6,583 bases of DNA from positions 1 through 6,583 of the forward strand of contig CAJKKX010000138.1 of assembly GCA_905200565.1 (NCBI GenBank). The letters run 5' to 3'. The notes below the pieces were generated by a model. It did not search any database, was not told the origin of the DNA, and saw only the letters and a program-made list of their open reading frames with translations. Of this stretch, positions 5,931-6,583 are shown piece after piece; the first letter of the stretch is position 1; each line of letters opens with the position of its first letter. This DNA is from an uncultured Lachnospiraceae bacterium. Its GTDB lineage: Bacteria > Bacillota_A > Clostridia > Lachnospirales > Lachnospiraceae. The translations under genes were made by a program, and so were the position numbers.

Positions 5931-6582
5931 CTTTTTCCTCCCTGCGATTTCTGCAAAGCAGCAACAGAAACAGTACAAAGGATACCGCCGCCAGACTGAT
6001 ATAAAACCAGATATTTGTCGAATCCCCTGTCTTTGGAGATATTCCGCCAGGTTTCAGAGGCGTTCCGCCCGTTGCATCCGGATTCTCATCCATCTCTGCC
6101 GTCACATGAATCGTAACGGTCAGCGACAGCTCCTTATCGGCCGCCAGGTTTCCAAGCATTGTATCAAATTCATCTTTTCCGGACTCAAAAGGCCACCGCC
6201 ATTCCAGCAGATAAGCCGTGTAGCTTTCCGCGCCGAGAACTCCCTTTTCCCGAACCATGCTTAACTTTTCCATCGGCGCCCAGCTACCTTCTGTTCCAAC
6301 CAGATAGCGCTGCATATAGGCGCTGAGTCTCACTTCCAGGGGAACCTCATAAGAGTCCAGACCGTCACTGACCGTCACGGACGCCTCCATCCGGTAATCC
6401 ATCGCTGCATTTCCAGGATTTGAAAGCCGAAAATGATAGCTGTTCTCCGTTCCGGGCGCGAACACTTTATTTCCATTTTTCCCCGCCGCGGTAACAATTC
6501 TCTCGCCGTTTTCGTAGGCGGTACGAAAGAGCTCTATTTTCGTTTTCGTATTCCACACACCCTCGCTATCGCTTGCTTTAAA
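5902..6582 (-). CDS. Sortase-anchored TasA/camelysin-like surface protein, C-terminal part (5' end outside window)
   Basis: The frame is open to the window edge, so only the last 226 residues are visible. An internal GTG at 6556-6558 has no reason to be the true start. The visible part is an extracellular beta-rich region containing an APGT...F.L.NPG pattern, as in TasA/camelysin-type proteins (PG followed by alternating hydrophobics, then N.G). A WRWPFE segment and a DT.LG segment follow. The C-terminus is a classic wall-anchoring signal: a Gly/Pro-rich linker, SPKTGD at 6022-6039, about 19 hydrophobic residues, then an unusually long charged tail of about 16 residues. SPKTG matches the (S/P)PXTG type known for class B sortase in Clostridioides difficile. 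No sortase is visible here. The last 29 bases overlap the start of the signal peptidase gene. Role inferred: peptidoglycan-linked base or accessory protein of the surface structure made by this operon. Family assignment is by motif only; the anchoring signal is secure. Confidence 0.85.
   Translation of the reverse strand, partial: FKASDSEGVWNTKTKIELFRTAYENGERIVTAAGKNGNKVFAPGTENSYHFRLSNPGNAAMDYRMEASVTVSDGLDSYEVPLEVRLSAYMQRYLVGTEGSWAPMEKLSMVREKGVLGAESYTAYLLEWRWPFESGKDEFDTMLGNLAADKELSLTVTIHVTAEMDENPDATGGTPLKPGGISPKTGDSTNIWFYISLAAVSFVLFLLLLCRNRREEKDDRRAKEKK
5937..5943 (-). promoter_or_regulatory. Ribosome binding site of the signal peptidase gene
   Basis: AGGGAGG lies 6 bases before the ATG at 5930 and inside the end of the upstream gene. 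It decides the start against the longer frame beginning at 5978. Confidence 0.85.
6022..6039 (-). other. SPKTGD cell-wall sorting motif
   Basis: These 18 bases encode SPKTGD, followed downstream by about 19 hydrophobic residues and a basic tail. The motif is expected to be cut between Thr and Gly by a sortase that joins the protein to peptidoglycan. The SP start instead of LP points to a class B type enzyme by analogy with Clostridioides difficile. Confidence 0.85.
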
Positions 6583-6583
6583 A

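Noticed and set aside
5931..5978. Longer N-terminus for the signal peptidase
   Set aside because: It would add 16 residues with five cysteines ahead of the normal basic start, and would bypass the AGGGAGG site 6 bases before the ATG at 5930.

Overview
The window is one tightly packed run of genes, all read on the minus strand, so transcription goes from high to low coordinates. Both ends are cut inside genes, and no promoter or terminator is visible. Gaps are 11 to 27 bases or negative (overlaps of 29 and 20 bases), and every complete gene has a strong GGAGG-type ribosome binding site. This looks like the middle of a single operon. Base composition, Shine-Dalgarno strength, the SPKTG wall-sorting motif and the style of the surface proteins suggest a Gram-positive Clostridia, most likely a gut Lachnospiraceae. 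That assignment is an inference from sequence character.

Layout in transcription order: (1) 5902-6582, the C-terminal part of a TasA/camelysin-like surface protein ending in a SPKTG sortase signal, a membrane helix and a basic tail. (2) 5313-5930, a SipW/ER-type signal peptidase I (Ser/His type). (3) 4808-5332, a short secreted protein with a SipW-type signal peptide. (4) 4164-4796, a second short SipW-type secreted protein. (5) 160-4140, a 1326-residue secreted adhesin-like protein built from InlB-type B-repeats, MucBP-like repeats, an unrecognised central module of about 280 residues and a C-terminal SpaA-like isopeptide domain, with no sorting signal. (6) 1-132, the first 44 residues of a membrane or secreted protein whose identity cannot be read.

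Working model (inference): the dedicated signal peptidase processes the two short proteins, and perhaps the first protein, which then form a cell-surface fibre or matrix. The SPKTG protein would tie this to peptidoglycan, and the giant repeat protein would act as an adhesin or accessory surface component. The order anchored protein, signal peptidase, fibre-like proteins resembles Bacillus subtilis tapA-sipW-tasA, but the accessory protein is sortase-anchored, there are two small substrates instead of one, and a large B-repeat protein is added. No RNA genes, mobile elements or CRISPR arrays were seen.
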